NCBI RefSeq assembly: GCF_018829635.1
Contig: NZ_JAHKKG010000013.1
Coordinates: 273,494 to 337,493, forward strand
DNA: 64,000 bases
DNA from: Paractinoplanes bogorensis
Lineage (GTDB): Bacteria; Actinomycetota; Actinomycetes; Mycobacteriales; Micromonosporaceae
Direction: 5' to 3'
Position 1 is the stretch's first letter. Every line of letters begins with the position of its first letter. This document shows positions 34,033-42,595 of the stretch, in pieces. Position numbers and translations under genes: made by a program. The notes under the pieces were generated by a model. The model was not told the DNA's origin and made no database searches. It worked only from the letters and a program-made list of their open reading frames with translations.

Positions 34033-35237
34033 CAGAGCCTTTCCAGGACGGTCGCGACGCCCATGCCGCCGCCGATGCACAGGGTGACCACGGCCCGCCG
34101 CTGGTCGCGTCGTTCGAGTTCGTCGAGGGCGGTGCCGAGCAGCATGGCCCCGGTCGCGCCGAGCGGGTGCCCGAACGCGATCGCCCCGCCGTTGACGTTG
34201 ACCGTCGCCGGGTCGAGGCCGAGGTCGCGGATGTACTTGAGGACGACGGCCGCGAACGCCTCGTTGATCTCGTACAGGTCGATGTCGCTGGTCCGCAGGC
34301 CCGCCACCGCCAGGGCTTTGCGGGTGGCCGGGGCCGGGCCGGTGAGCATCAGGGTGGGGTCGGCGCCGGTGACCGCGGCCCCGGCGATGCGGGCCCGCGG
34401 GGTCAGCCCGAGGTCGCGTCCGGCCTGTTCGCTGCCGATCAGCACCAGTCCGGCGCCGTCCACGATGCCGGAGGAGTTGCCCGCATGGTGGACGTGCTCG
34501 AGACGTTCCAGCCAGTGGAACTTACGCAGGGCGACGGCGTCGAAGAATTCCGTACGGGCGAAGGAGGGTTTGAGGCGTCCCAGGCCCTCGACCGTGGTGC
34601 CGGGGCGCGGGTGCTCGTCGGCGGTGAGGATGTCGAGCCCGTTGGCGTCCCGGACCGGCACGATCGAGCGGCTGAAGTGCCCGCCGGCCTGCGCCTTGGC
34701 CGCCTTCTCCTGCGACTCGGCCGCGAACCGGTCGACGTCCTCCCGGGAGAAGCCCTCGAGCGTGGCGATCAGGTCGGCGCTGATGCCCTGCGGCACGAAG
34801 TCGGTCGCGAGGGAGGTCTCGGGGTCGAGGAACCACGCGCCGCCGTCCGAGCCCATCGGGTTGCGCGACATCGATTCGACGCCGCCCGCGACGATCAGGT
34901 GTTCCCAGCCCGAGCGGATCCGGGCGGCCGCCTGGTTGACCGCCTCCAGACCCGAGCCGCAGAAGCGGTTTAGCTGCACGCCCGCGACCGTGTCGGGCAG
35001 GCCGGCGAGCAGGGCGGCGGCGCGGGACAGGTCGCCGCCCTGCTCACCGATCGGGGTGACGATGCCGAGCACGAGGTCGTCGATGCGGGCCGGGTCGAGC
35101 GGCTCCACACGGCGTCGAAGAGCACCGAGCAGGCCGGTGACCAGGGAGATCGGCTTGACCCCGTGCAACGCGCCGTCCGGTTTGCCGCGGCCGCGGGGGG
35201 TGCGCAGGGCGTCGTACACGTAAGCCTCAGAGGGCAC
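34032..35237 (-). CDS. Acetyl-CoA C-acyltransferase (thiolase)
   Basis: 401 residues from a GTG start. The nucleophilic Cys is in LNRFCGSGLEAVNQAA, the His in GGAIAFGHPLGATGA and the second Cys in VTLCIGGGMG. Length and motif spacing are those of a degradative thiolase (FadA type). It performs the last step of the cycle run by this operon. It overlaps the acyl-CoA dehydrogenase gene by 11 bases and the FadB-like gene by one. Confidence 0.93.
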   Translation of the reverse strand: MPSEAYVYDALRTPRGRGKPDGALHGVKPISLVTGLLGALRRRVEPLDPARIDDLVLGIVTPIGEQGGDLSRAAALLAGLPDTVAGVQLNRFCGSGLEAVNQAAARIRSGWEHLIVAGGVESMSRNPMGSDGGAWFLDPETSLATDFVPQGISADLIATLEGFSREDVDRFAAESQEKAAKAQAGGHFSRSIVPVRDANGLDILTADEHPRPGTTVEGLGRLKPSFARTEFFDAVALRKFHWLERLEHVHHAGNSSGIVDGAGLVLIGSEQAGRDLGLTPRARIAGAAVTGADPTLMLTGPAPATRKALAVAGLRTSDIDLYEINEAFAAVVLKYIRDLGLDPATVNVNGGAIAFGHPLGATGAMLLGTALDELERRDQRRAVVTLCIGGGMGVATVLERL

Positions 35238-36390
35238 GCGCGATCAGCTCCTTCATGATCTCGTTGGTGCCGCCGTAGATCTTCTGGACGCGGGCGTCGG
35301 CGTACATGCGCGCGATCGGGTATTCGGTCGTGTAGCCGTAGCCGCCGAAGATCTGCAGGCACCGGTCGACGACCTCGCACTGGCCCTCGGTGAGCCACGA
35401 TTTCGCCATCGCGGCCGTGGCCACGTCGAGTTCGCCGCGGACGTGCCGGGTGATGCAGTCGTCGAGGAAGATCCGGGCGACGCGGGTGCGGGTGGCGCAT
35501 TCGGCCAGCACCATGCGGGTGTTCTGGTGCCCGATGAGCGGCTTTCCGAAGGCGGTGCGTTCCTTCGCGTACGCGGTGGCCAACTCGACGGCCCGCTGCA
35601 TGGCGGCCACCGCTCCGACGCCGATGACCAGCCGTTCCTGGGGGAGCTGGTGCATCATCTGCACGAACCCCGCACCCTCCGTCTGCAGGAGATTCGCGGC
35701 CGGGACGCGGAAGTCGTCGAAGAACAGTTCCGCCGTGTCGTTCGAGTGCAGGCCGATCTTCTCGATCATCCGGCCGCGGCGGAACCCGGGGTCGCCGTCC
35801 TTGATCTCGCAGACGATCAGGCTGATGCCGGCCGCGCGCTGCGACGGGTCGGTCTTGACGGCGAGAACGAGCAGGTCGGCCACGCCGCCGTTGGTGATGA
35901 ACGTCTTCGACCCCGAGATCAGGTAGTCGTCGCCGTCGCGGACCGCGCGGGTGCGGATCTCCTGCAGGTCGGAGCCGCCGCCCGGCTCGGTCATGCCGAT
36001 GGCCCCGACGAGCTCGCCCGAGCACAGGCCGGGCAGCCAGCGCCTCTTCTGAGATTCATTCCCGTACGAGGTCAGGTAGCCGGTCACGATGCCGCTGTGC
36101 ACCGCGAGTCCCAGGCTGCCCTCCCCGGCGGCCGTCTGCTCGTGCAGCAGGACGGCCTCGTGGGTGAAGTCGCCGCCCCCGCCGCCGTACTCCTCGGGGA
36201 CGCTCAGCCCGAGCAGACCGAGCGCGCCCGCCTGCCGGTAGTGCTCGCGGTCGGGGTGTCCCTGCCGTTCGAGGCGTTCGGTGTGCGGCACCACCTCCTT
36301 GGTGAAGAAGGTGCGGGCCAGCTCGGCCAGATCGTCGTGCTCGGGGTGGGACCACGCCGGCGTGTAGCCGTCCAGTCCAGGAGTGGTCAT
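35227..36390 (-). CDS. Acyl-CoA dehydrogenase
   Basis: 387 residues from ATG 36390; an ATG six bases earlier also exists, but a TAGGGT -10 element ends directly before it, so the leaderless start should be the second ATG. Motifs include LGLSVPEEYGGGGGDFTHEAVLLHE, the FAD motif GAIGMTEPGGGSDLQEIRTRA, FITNGGVADL and the C-terminal IFGGYGYTTEYPIARMYADARVQKIYGGTNEIMKELIA. It is the first gene of the operon and performs the first oxidation step. Confidence 0.94.
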   Translation of the reverse strand: MTTPGLDGYTPAWSHPEHDDLAELARTFFTKEVVPHTERLERQGHPDREHYRQAGALGLLGLSVPEEYGGGGGDFTHEAVLLHEQTAAGEGSLGLAVHSGIVTGYLTSYGNESQKRRWLPGLCSGELVGAIGMTEPGGGSDLQEIRTRAVRDGDDYLISGSKTFITNGGVADLLVLAVKTDPSQRAAGISLIVCEIKDGDPGFRRGRMIEKIGLHSNDTAELFFDDFRVPAANLLQTEGAGFVQMMHQLPQERLVIGVGAVAAMQRAVELATAYAKERTAFGKPLIGHQNTRMVLAECATRTRVARIFLDDCITRHVRGELDVATAAMAKSWLTEGQCEVVDRCLQIFGGYGYTTEYPIARMYADARVQKIYGGTNEIMKELIARAL

Positions 36391-36396
36391 GGTCAT

Positions 36397-36453
36397 ACCC
36401 TAGACCCGCCGCCGGCCTTGTTGGCAAGCCGTCAACAAGCCGGGTAGTAGGGT
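36397..36453. promoter_or_regulatory. Divergent leaderless promoters around a TetR-type operator
   Basis: TAGGGT at 36402-36397 (minus) and TAGGGT at 36448-36453 (plus) are -10 elements for the dehydrogenase and tetR genes. Between them lies CTTGTTG-N9-CAACAAG (36417-36439), a perfect 7-base-arm palindrome placed to block both. Confidence 0.6.
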
Positions 36454-36460
36454 CCTGACG

Positions 36461-37060
36461 ATGAGTGTGCAGGCCGGACCCCGGCGCCGGCTGGAACCGG
36501 ACGCCCGCCGCGAGCAGATCCTGTCGGTGGCGGTGCGGCTGTTCGGCGAGCGCGGCTACGCCGGGGTGTCGGCGACCGACGTGGCGCGCGGGGCCGGAGT
36601 GGCCCGCGGCCTGGTCAACCACTACTTCGGCACCAAGAAGGACCTCTATCTCGAGGTCATCCGGGTGATGCTGACCGTGCCCGGGATGGCCGTGGCCGGG
36701 CTGCCCGGCGACGACCTGCCGAGCCGGGTCGATGCCATCACGACCTGGTTCCTCGACGTCGTGTCCCGGCACAGCCGGTCGTGGCTGGCCGCGATCACGG
36801 CCGGCGGCATGTCCGGCGACCCCGACGTCGACCGGGTGATCGCCCAGGCCATCGACGCGGCGGCCGAGGCTGTGCTCGCCGCCGTGTGGCGGCCGGCGTC
36901 GCCACCTGCGCTTCAGGCCATGGCCCGGGCGTACGTGGGACTGGCCGTCGCCACCGCCCGCGAGTGGCTCGAGCGCGGGGTGCTGACCCGCGCCCAGGTG
37001 CACAAGCTGCTCTCCGCCTCGCTGCTGACCATGGTGGAGCAGGTTTTCCCGGACGCTTAG
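36461..37060 (+). CDS. TetR-family regulator of the fatty-acid oxidation operon
   Basis: 199 residues. The N-terminal helix-turn-helix is typical: RREQILSVAVRLFGERGYAGVSATDVARGAGVARGLVNHYFGTKKDLYLEVI. The C-terminal ligand domain is helical with no signature that reveals the effector; an acyl-CoA is the obvious guess from context. The ATG follows TAGGGT by 7 bases. It is divergent from the acyl-CoA dehydrogenase operon across a shared palindrome. Confidence 0.9.
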   Translation: MSVQAGPRRRLEPDARREQILSVAVRLFGERGYAGVSATDVARGAGVARGLVNHYFGTKKDLYLEVIRVMLTVPGMAVAGLPGDDLPSRVDAITTWFLDVVSRHSRSWLAAITAGGMSGDPDVDRVIAQAIDAAAEAVLAAVWRPASPPALQAMARAYVGLAVATAREWLERGVLTRAQVHKLLSASLLTMVEQVFPDA

Positions 37061-37185
37061 CGCGTCGCTGCTGTCCGTTCGGGGGGCTGTCCTCCGGCCC
37101 CGGTCTGACCACGATGAGGGTATCTGCGCGCTTCACGCGGACCCCTCACCGGTGACCGATCACCTTGCGTACGGCGGAGTCAGAC
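37061..37185. promoter_or_regulatory. Intergenic region before the protease/sigma/CHAT cassette
   Basis: GGGGGCTGTCC and GGCCCC-containing segments near 37081-37105 could form a terminator for tetR. GGAG at 37175-37178 precedes ATG 37186. No clear ECF-type -35 (GGAAC) was found, so autoregulation by the downstream sigma factor is not supported by an obvious promoter match. Confidence 0.3.
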
Positions 37186-38208
37186 ATGGATTCGGAACGG
37201 TACAGCCCGGACACCCTCACCCTCGGCGGCGACTACCCCGCGGCCTCCCTCGATCGGCTCAACGACCTGCTGAACGACGCGGGCCGCCCGCTCGTGCACA
37301 CCGGACGGACGGCCGGCGGACGGCAGGTGATCGCCGTCCGCGACTACGACGCCGTCCAGGCGGTCGACGTGCTGCGGGCGGCCGGGGCCGAGGCGCGGGC
37401 CGACCCGCAATATCTCGGCGGCACGTTCCAGCTGGCCGGGCGCTACTGGGGGCACGGGTTCAGCTGGGCCGAGCTGACCGCGGCGCCGCCGGTCGAACCG
37501 CCCAAGTTCTCCGAGACCGCCCCGCCCGAGGGACTGCGCCGGCCGGTCGTGGCCCTGCTCGACACCGGCGTGCAGGAACACTCGTGGCTGGAGTCCACCC
37601 CGGACGACCCGTTCCTGATCCACGCCGAGCAGCTGGACTCCCCGTTCGGCGGGCAGGTCCTCGAGATCCACGCGGGCGAGGTGGCCGCCGCCGGGCACGG
37701 CACCTTCCTGGCCGGACTGATCCGGCTGGCCGCGCCGAGCGCCCAGGTGCTGTCGCTGCGCGTGATGAACGACGAGGGCAAGGTCAACGAGTCCACCGTG
37801 ATCGGCGCCCTGGAGTGGCTGGCCGGCTATCACGACCCGCGGGAACGGCCGGTCGACGTGGTCTGCATGGCGTTCGGCCGGGCGCCGAGCGACACCGACC
37901 CGGTCGATCCGTTGCTGAAGGCGATCATGCCGCTGGCCGAGAAGGGCATCCCGCTGGTCGCGTCGGCCGGCAACGACCACCAGAGCGCCGAGATCTACCC
38001 GGCCGCGTTCGACGTGGTCACCGCGGTCGGCGCCGGGTTCGGGCGCTACCACGCCGAGTTCAGCAACTACGGGCCCTGGGTCGACCGCTACCGCGACGGG
38101 GTGGACGTGCTCGGGCCGATGCCGGGCGGCAAGTGGGCCAAGTGGAGCGGAACCTCGTTCTCGGCGGCCAGCTTCGCCGGCGACCTGGCGCGACCGCATG
38201 TCCGCTGA
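37186..38208 (+). CDS. Cytosolic subtilisin-like serine protease (S8 family)
   Basis: 340 residues from ATG 37186. There is no signal peptide or membrane segment, unusual for bacterial subtilases, so it should act inside the cell. The triad is complete: Asp126 in VALLDTGVQEH, His171 in AAAGHGTFLAGL and Ser324 in SGTSFSAASFAG. ASAGNDHQSAEIYPA carries the oxyanion Asn. The first 95 residues could be a propeptide-like or substrate-gating region. It overlaps the sigma-factor gene by 11 bases and heads a cassette that ends in a CHAT protease. Confidence 0.9.
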   Translation: MDSERYSPDTLTLGGDYPAASLDRLNDLLNDAGRPLVHTGRTAGGRQVIAVRDYDAVQAVDVLRAAGAEARADPQYLGGTFQLAGRYWGHGFSWAELTAAPPVEPPKFSETAPPEGLRRPVVALLDTGVQEHSWLESTPDDPFLIHAEQLDSPFGGQVLEIHAGEVAAAGHGTFLAGLIRLAAPSAQVLSLRVMNDEGKVNESTVIGALEWLAGYHDPRERPVDVVCMAFGRAPSDTDPVDPLLKAIMPLAEKGIPLVASAGNDHQSAEIYPAAFDVVTAVGAGFGRYHAEFSNYGPWVDRYRDGVDVLGPMPGGKWAKWSGTSFSAASFAGDLARPHVR

Positions 38209-38767
38209 CGTCCACCTCGGCGATCTGCTGGAACGGGCCCGCGACGGCGACCGGGAATCACTGCGCGAACTGGTGCACGAACTGAACCCGGTGCTGTGGC
38301 GGGTCGCCCGTGGACAGGGGCTGTCGGCCGAGGACGCGGCCGACGTGGTGCAGACGACCTGGCTCGAACTGCTGCGGCGGCTGCACGAGATCCGGTCGCC
38401 GCGGGCGGTGACGGCCTGGCTGATCACCGCGACCCGGCGCGAGTCGTGGCACCGCCAGCAGCGCGGGCGGCGGGACCGGCCCGACTCCGACGGCGTGCTG
38501 GAGGCGGCGGTCGACCCCGGTCCGCCGCCTGAGCAGCGGCTGCTCACCGACGAGCGCGACGAGGTGCTGTGGCGGCACTTCGCGCGGCTCTCCGACCGCT
38601 GCCGCGAACTGCTGAGCATCGTGGCCGAGGTGCACCGGCCCGACTACGCGGCCATCGCGTCGTCGCTCGGGATGCCGCACGGCAGCATCGGGCCGACGCG
38701 CGGGCGGTGCCTGGCCAAGCTGCGCGAGATGCTTCTGGCCGACTCGTCGTGGGGTGGTGCGTCGTGA
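38198..38767 (+). CDS. ECF-type RNA polymerase sigma factor
   Basis: 189 residues. Region 2 reads LNPVLWRVARGQGLSAEDAADVVQTTWLELLRRLHEIRSPRAVTAWLITATRRESWH; region 4 reads LSDRCRELLSIVAEVHRPDYAAIASSLGMPHGSIGPTRGRCLAKLREML. Both are intact, with a short acidic linker. The gene is embedded between the S8 protease (11-base overlap) and the 144-residue unknown (GTGA overlap). No anti-sigma factor is recognisable, so the neighbouring proteases may control it; that is inference. Confidence 0.9.
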   Translation: MSADVHLGDLLERARDGDRESLRELVHELNPVLWRVARGQGLSAEDAADVVQTTWLELLRRLHEIRSPRAVTAWLITATRRESWHRQQRGRRDRPDSDGVLEAAVDPGPPPEQRLLTDERDEVLWRHFARLSDRCRELLSIVAEVHRPDYAAIASSLGMPHGSIGPTRGRCLAKLREMLLADSSWGGAS

Positions 38768-39198
38768 CTTCCCCTTCTGATGACGAACTGCTGGCGGCGA
38801 TCGCCCGGTTGGACCGGCCGCCGGCCGACCTGGACGAGCGGGTGCTGTTCGCGATCGAGCTCGACCACATCGACGCCGAGGTGGCCCGTCTGGCCGGGCC
38901 CGCGTACGCCGGATCGGGTGCTCGCGCGGCCGAACGCACCCGCACGATCACGTTCGAGGCGTCCCGGCGGACGGTGATGATCACCGTGGTCGACCGGGCC
39001 GACGACCTGGTCCGGATCGACGGGTGGCTGGCCCCCGGAGCCCCGCTCGAGGTCGAGCTGCGGCTGCCCGCGGCCTCCCGCACCGTCGTCGCCGACGGGG
39101 CCGGGCGGTTCGTCTTCGACGAGGTGCCGCACGGCCTGGCCCAGCTGCTGGTGCACGCGTCCGACGGCCGGGTGGTGACGCCATCGCTGGTGCTCTGA
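38764..39198 (+). CDS. Unknown 144-residue protein within the CHAT cassette
   Basis: From GTG 38764. The N-terminus (DDELLAAIARLDRPPADLDERVLFAIELDHIDAEVARLAG) is acidic and helical. The C-terminal half (TITFEASRRTVMITVVDRADD, then IDGWLAPGAPLEVELRLPA and VVADGAGRFVFDEVPHG) looks like a carboxypeptidase-regulatory or CnaB-like beta-sandwich. It could be an anti-sigma-like partner, an adaptor or a protease substrate; none is proven. It is coupled to the genes on both sides. Confidence 0.72.
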   Translation: MTSPSDDELLAAIARLDRPPADLDERVLFAIELDHIDAEVARLAGPAYAGSGARAAERTRTITFEASRRTVMITVVDRADDLVRIDGWLAPGAPLEVELRLPAASRTVVADGAGRFVFDEVPHGLAQLLVHASDGRVVTPSLVL

Positions 39199-41813
39199 CC
39201 GGGCGGGCCGCCGCACTGTTCGACGCCGGGCTGGCGGCCAGCGACGACGGACGGCCCGCCCTGGCCGTGCGCCGGCTGCGGGCCGCACTGCGCCTGGTCC
39301 CCGCCGATGACGAGCCGGCCCGGGCCCGGGTGCTGGTGACCCTGGCCTGGGCCGAGGCCGAACGCGGCCGGGTCGACCTGGGCCTGCGCCTGCTCGACGA
39401 GGCCGAGCCGCTCACCCCGCCCGGCGGCCGTCCGCTGGTGCACGCCCAGCGGGCCGCGCTGTTCAGCCGCAACGGCCGGGCCGACCGCGCGACGGGAGAG
39501 TTCGACCGCGCGGTGGCCGGCCTGACCGACCCGCTCGACCTGGCCAAGGTGCTGAACAACCGCAGCATGCTGCACCTGGAGGCGGGCCGGGCCGGTCCCG
39601 CCCGCGACGACATGACCCGGGCCCTGCGCCTGTGCCGCCGCCACGAGTTCGCCCTCGGCTCGGCGCTGCTCGAGGTGAACCTGGCCTGCCTGGACGTCGT
39701 CCGCGGCGACCTGCCGGCCGCGCTGGGCGCGTTCACCACCTCGCGCACCACCTATGCCTCGGTCGTCCCCGGCCGCCTGCCGACCCTGGCCGTCGAGCAG
39801 GCCCGCGCGCTGGTCGCGGCCGGTCTCTTCCAGGCCGCCGACCGGGAGCTGGCCTTCGCCGTCGACCGGGCCCGCGAGCAGGGGCAGGACAACACGGTGG
39901 CCGAGGCTTTGCACGTACGGGCCGAGGCCGCGCTCCTATCCGGACGGCTCGAAGCGGCCGCCGGGTGGGCCGACGAGGCACGCGCTGCTTTTCTCCGTCG
40001 CCGCAATCCGCGGCGGGCCGCGCTGGCCGCCCTGCTGTCGTTGCGGGCCGCGCCGCTCTCGGCGACCGTGGCGGCCCGGGCGCGGCGCTCGGCCGCCGAG
40101 CTGCGGCGGCTGGGCCTGCACGAGGACTCGGCGGTGGCCGCGCTGACCGCGGCTCGCGCGATGATCGTGGGCGGGTCGCCGGGTGCCCCGGCGGGAGCGC
40201 CGGTCGCCGGCCGGGATGCTGAGCGGCTGCTCTTGCGGTACGGCGGGGGCGGGCGGCATGAGCGGCTCGACACGCGGCTGTTGCGGTGGCTCACGCGAGC
40301 CGAGATCGCGCGGGCGGCCGGGCGTGCCGCCGAAGCCGAGCGGCATCTGGTTGCGGGCATGAATGCGCTGCACCGGCACCGGGCCAGGTTCGGGTGCCTG
40401 GATCTGCAGACGGGTGCCTCGGCGCACGGGCATGACCTGGCGGCGGCCGGGCTGGCGGCGGCTCTGGAGAGCGGCTCGCCGGCGGCCGTTCATCGCTGGT
40501 CCGAGCGGGCCCGGGCACAGGCGTTGCTGCTACCTCCGGTGCGGCCGCCGGACGATCCCGCCGTCGCGGCCGATCTCGAGGACCTGCGGCAGACACGGTT
40601 CGCGCTGCGGGAAGCCGAAGTGGCGGGTCGGCCGCCGATTGCCCTGCGAGGACGAGCCGAGGCGTTGGAACGGCGGATCCGCGAGAACGCCTGGTCCGTG
40701 CGAGGAGCCGGTCGGCTCGCGGCTCACGAGACAGCTGCGGCGGCGGTGTGTGGCGAGCGCGGACCGCGCGCCGGCGAAGCGGCCGTGAACCGGGGCGCGG
40801 CCGGGCGGGGTGGGAGTGCGATTGCCTCGCTCGGGGCGGTGCGCGCGGGGCTCGGCGGGGCGGCGCTGGTGGCGTACGTGCGAAATCGGTCCTGGCTGGA
40901 AGCTCTGGTCATCACGGGGAAGCGCTCGGCTGTGGTGCGGCTGGGGGAGTGGGCGGTGGTCGAGGAGGCGGTGCTGCGGTTGCGGGCCGACCTCGACACC
41001 GCGGCCGGGCGGGCGCTGCCGAAACGCCTCGAGATCGCCATCGCCGAGGCCACCCGGACGGATGCCGAGGCCCTCCAGCGCGCCGTACTCGACCCGATCG
41101 CCGCGTTGATCGGCGATCGGGACCTGGTCGTCGTGCCGACCGGCCTGCTCATGACGGCCCCGTGGGCACTGCTGCCCTGCTGCGCGGGACGGCCCGTCAC
41201 TGTCGCGCCGTCCGCCACCGCATGGCTCAGCCGCTCGCGTTCATTGGACCGCGGCCGTTCGGTTGCGCCGCTGACGTCGGCCGCCGACGGGCGGGTTGTT
41301 CTCGTGGCGGGGCCGGGAAACCAGCGCGGGGCGGAGGAGATCACCGGGATCGCTGCCCTGCATCCGGGGGCGACCGTGCTCACGGGGGAGCGGGCCGCCC
41401 CGGCCGAGACGCTGGCCGCGCTCGACGGGGCCGGGATCGCGCACGTCGCGGCGCACGGGCGGCACGTGGCCGAGAACGCGCTTTTCTCCGAGCTGGAACT
41501 GGCCGGTGGCTCGGTGCTCGGCTACGACCTGCAGCGCCTGGCCCGCCCGCCCCGGCTGGTCGTGCTGTCGAGTTGTGAGCTGGGACTGAGTGAGGTGCGG
41601 CCGGGGGACGAGACGTTCGGGATGGCGTCGGCGCTGCTCGCGTCCGGGACGGCGACCGTCGTGGCCAGTGTGGCCCGGGTCGCCGACGAGGCGGCGCAGG
41701 AGACGATGGTCCGGTTCCACCGCGCACTCGCATCGGGACACAACCCGGCGTCGGCGCTCGCGGGCGCCGCGGCGGGCACCGGATTCGTCTGTCTGGGCGG
41801 AAGCGGGCCCTGA
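39195..41813 (+). CDS. TPR-CHAT caspase-like protease
   Basis: About 872 residues. Helical TPR-type repeats fill residues 1-450, a mixed helical region follows and the CHAT peptidase domain covers about 600-872. The Cys/His dyad is present: His754 in HVAAHGRH and Cys794 in VVLSSCELGLSE, with RPGDETFGMASALLASGTATVVAS. No ATG or GTG is available near the expected N-terminus; the frame begins at CTG 39195, which overlaps the previous stop as CTGA. GTG 39267 is the next canonical start and would remove a repeat helix. TPR-CHAT proteins act as regulated proteases, for example with type III-E CRISPR effectors. Confidence 0.85.
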   Translation: MTGRAAALFDAGLAASDDGRPALAVRRLRAALRLVPADDEPARARVLVTLAWAEAERGRVDLGLRLLDEAEPLTPPGGRPLVHAQRAALFSRNGRADRATGEFDRAVAGLTDPLDLAKVLNNRSMLHLEAGRAGPARDDMTRALRLCRRHEFALGSALLEVNLACLDVVRGDLPAALGAFTTSRTTYASVVPGRLPTLAVEQARALVAAGLFQAADRELAFAVDRAREQGQDNTVAEALHVRAEAALLSGRLEAAAGWADEARAAFLRRRNPRRAALAALLSLRAAPLSATVAARARRSAAELRRLGLHEDSAVAALTAARAMIVGGSPGAPAGAPVAGRDAERLLLRYGGGGRHERLDTRLLRWLTRAEIARAAGRAAEAERHLVAGMNALHRHRARFGCLDLQTGASAHGHDLAAAGLAAALESGSPAAVHRWSERARAQALLLPPVRPPDDPAVAADLEDLRQTRFALREAEVAGRPPIALRGRAEALERRIRENAWSVRGAGRLAAHETAAAAVCGERGPRAGEAAVNRGAAGRGGSAIASLGAVRAGLGGAALVAYVRNRSWLEALVITGKRSAVVRLGEWAVVEEAVLRLRADLDTAAGRALPKRLEIAIAEATRTDAEALQRAVLDPIAALIGDRDLVVVPTGLLMTAPWALLPCCAGRPVTVAPSATAWLSRSRSLDRGRSVAPLTSAADGRVVLVAGPGNQRGAEEITGIAALHPGATVLTGERAAPAETLAALDGAGIAHVAAHGRHVAENALFSELELAGGSVLGYDLQRLARPPRLVVLSSCELGLSEVRPGDETFGMASALLASGTATVVASVARVADEAAQETMVRFHRALASGHNPASALAGAAAGTGFVCLGGSGP

Positions 41814-41842
41814 GATCTGCGTCCTTCGACCATCCGGCGGCC

Positions 41843-41865
41843 AACGCCATGCAGTGACCGGCGTT
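41843..41865. promoter_or_regulatory. Inverted repeat upstream of the 41879 gene
   Basis: AACGCC-N11-GGCGTT ends one base before the TACCTT -10 element at 41867-41872, itself 6 bases before ATG 41879. It may be an operator for the gene's own product or for the cassette. Confidence 0.4.
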
Positions 41866-41878
41866 GTACCTTGCGGCC

Positions 41879-42595
41879 ATGCCTGATCTCGCGCCGTTCC
41901 CCGAACTGCTGACGCGCCTGGCCGAGGTGCGCGGACTCGATCTGCCGGCCCGGACCGACGCCGAGCCGGGTTCCGCCCGGCTGCGCTCGCTGGCTCCGAT
42001 CCTCGGGCTGCACGTCAGCGACCTGTTCGTGATCGCGGGCCGGCCCGTGCCCGACGACCTGGCGCCGCACCACACGACCAGGACAGCCCGGATCGGGAGT
42101 CTGCCGTGGACGCTCACCTATGTGCCGGGCGCCGTTCCCGAGCTGCGCGAACTCGTCCGGTCGCTGCCCACGCAGCCGCACCCGGGCGAGCCCGTCGAGC
42201 CCCGGCCGTGGGAGTCCTATCCGGACACCGCCGCCGCCCTGGTGATCCGCCTCCTGCACAACCGTAATCTCGACTGGAACGGGATCGTCCGCTTCCTGTA
42301 CGGCGTGGGCCACGGCCCGATGCTGTCGCCGGCGACGGTCCGGGCCATCGCCGCGGACCGGCTGCCGCTCGAACCCGATCTGCTGGCCGGCCTCGGCGTC
42401 ATGCTCGACCTCACCCCGGCCGACCTGATGGCGCTCACCGGCGTCGACGTGTCGGCGGCCCAGGTCAAGGTCCACCGGGAGGCGCGCGTGGTGGCCGAGC
42501 TGATCTGGGACGCGCGCCGGCTCACCGGCGACCAGCTGCAGACGGTGAACGACCACGCGCGCAGCCTCAGCCTCGACTACAAGGCCGGACGCTAG
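41879..42595 (+). CDS. Possible helix-turn-helix regulator, uncharacterised
   Basis: 238 residues from ATG 41879. Helical throughout; residues 20-55 (LARLAEVRGLDLPA, RLRSLAPILGLHVSDLFVIAG) resemble a degenerate XRE-type helix-turn-helix, and the segment LVIRLLHNRNLDWNGIVRFLYGVG with the C-terminal LLAGLGVMLDLTPADLMALTGVD repeats a similar pattern. No catalytic residues recognised. It follows the CHAT gene by 65 bases on the same strand but has its own leaderless promoter. It may regulate the cassette. Confidence 0.65.
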   Translation: MPDLAPFPELLTRLAEVRGLDLPARTDAEPGSARLRSLAPILGLHVSDLFVIAGRPVPDDLAPHHTTRTARIGSLPWTLTYVPGAVPELRELVRSLPTQPHPGEPVEPRPWESYPDTAAALVIRLLHNRNLDWNGIVRFLYGVGHGPMLSPATVRAIAADRLPLEPDLLAGLGVMLDLTPADLMALTGVDVSAAQVKVHREARVVAELIWDARRLTGDQLQTVNDHARSLSLDYKAGR

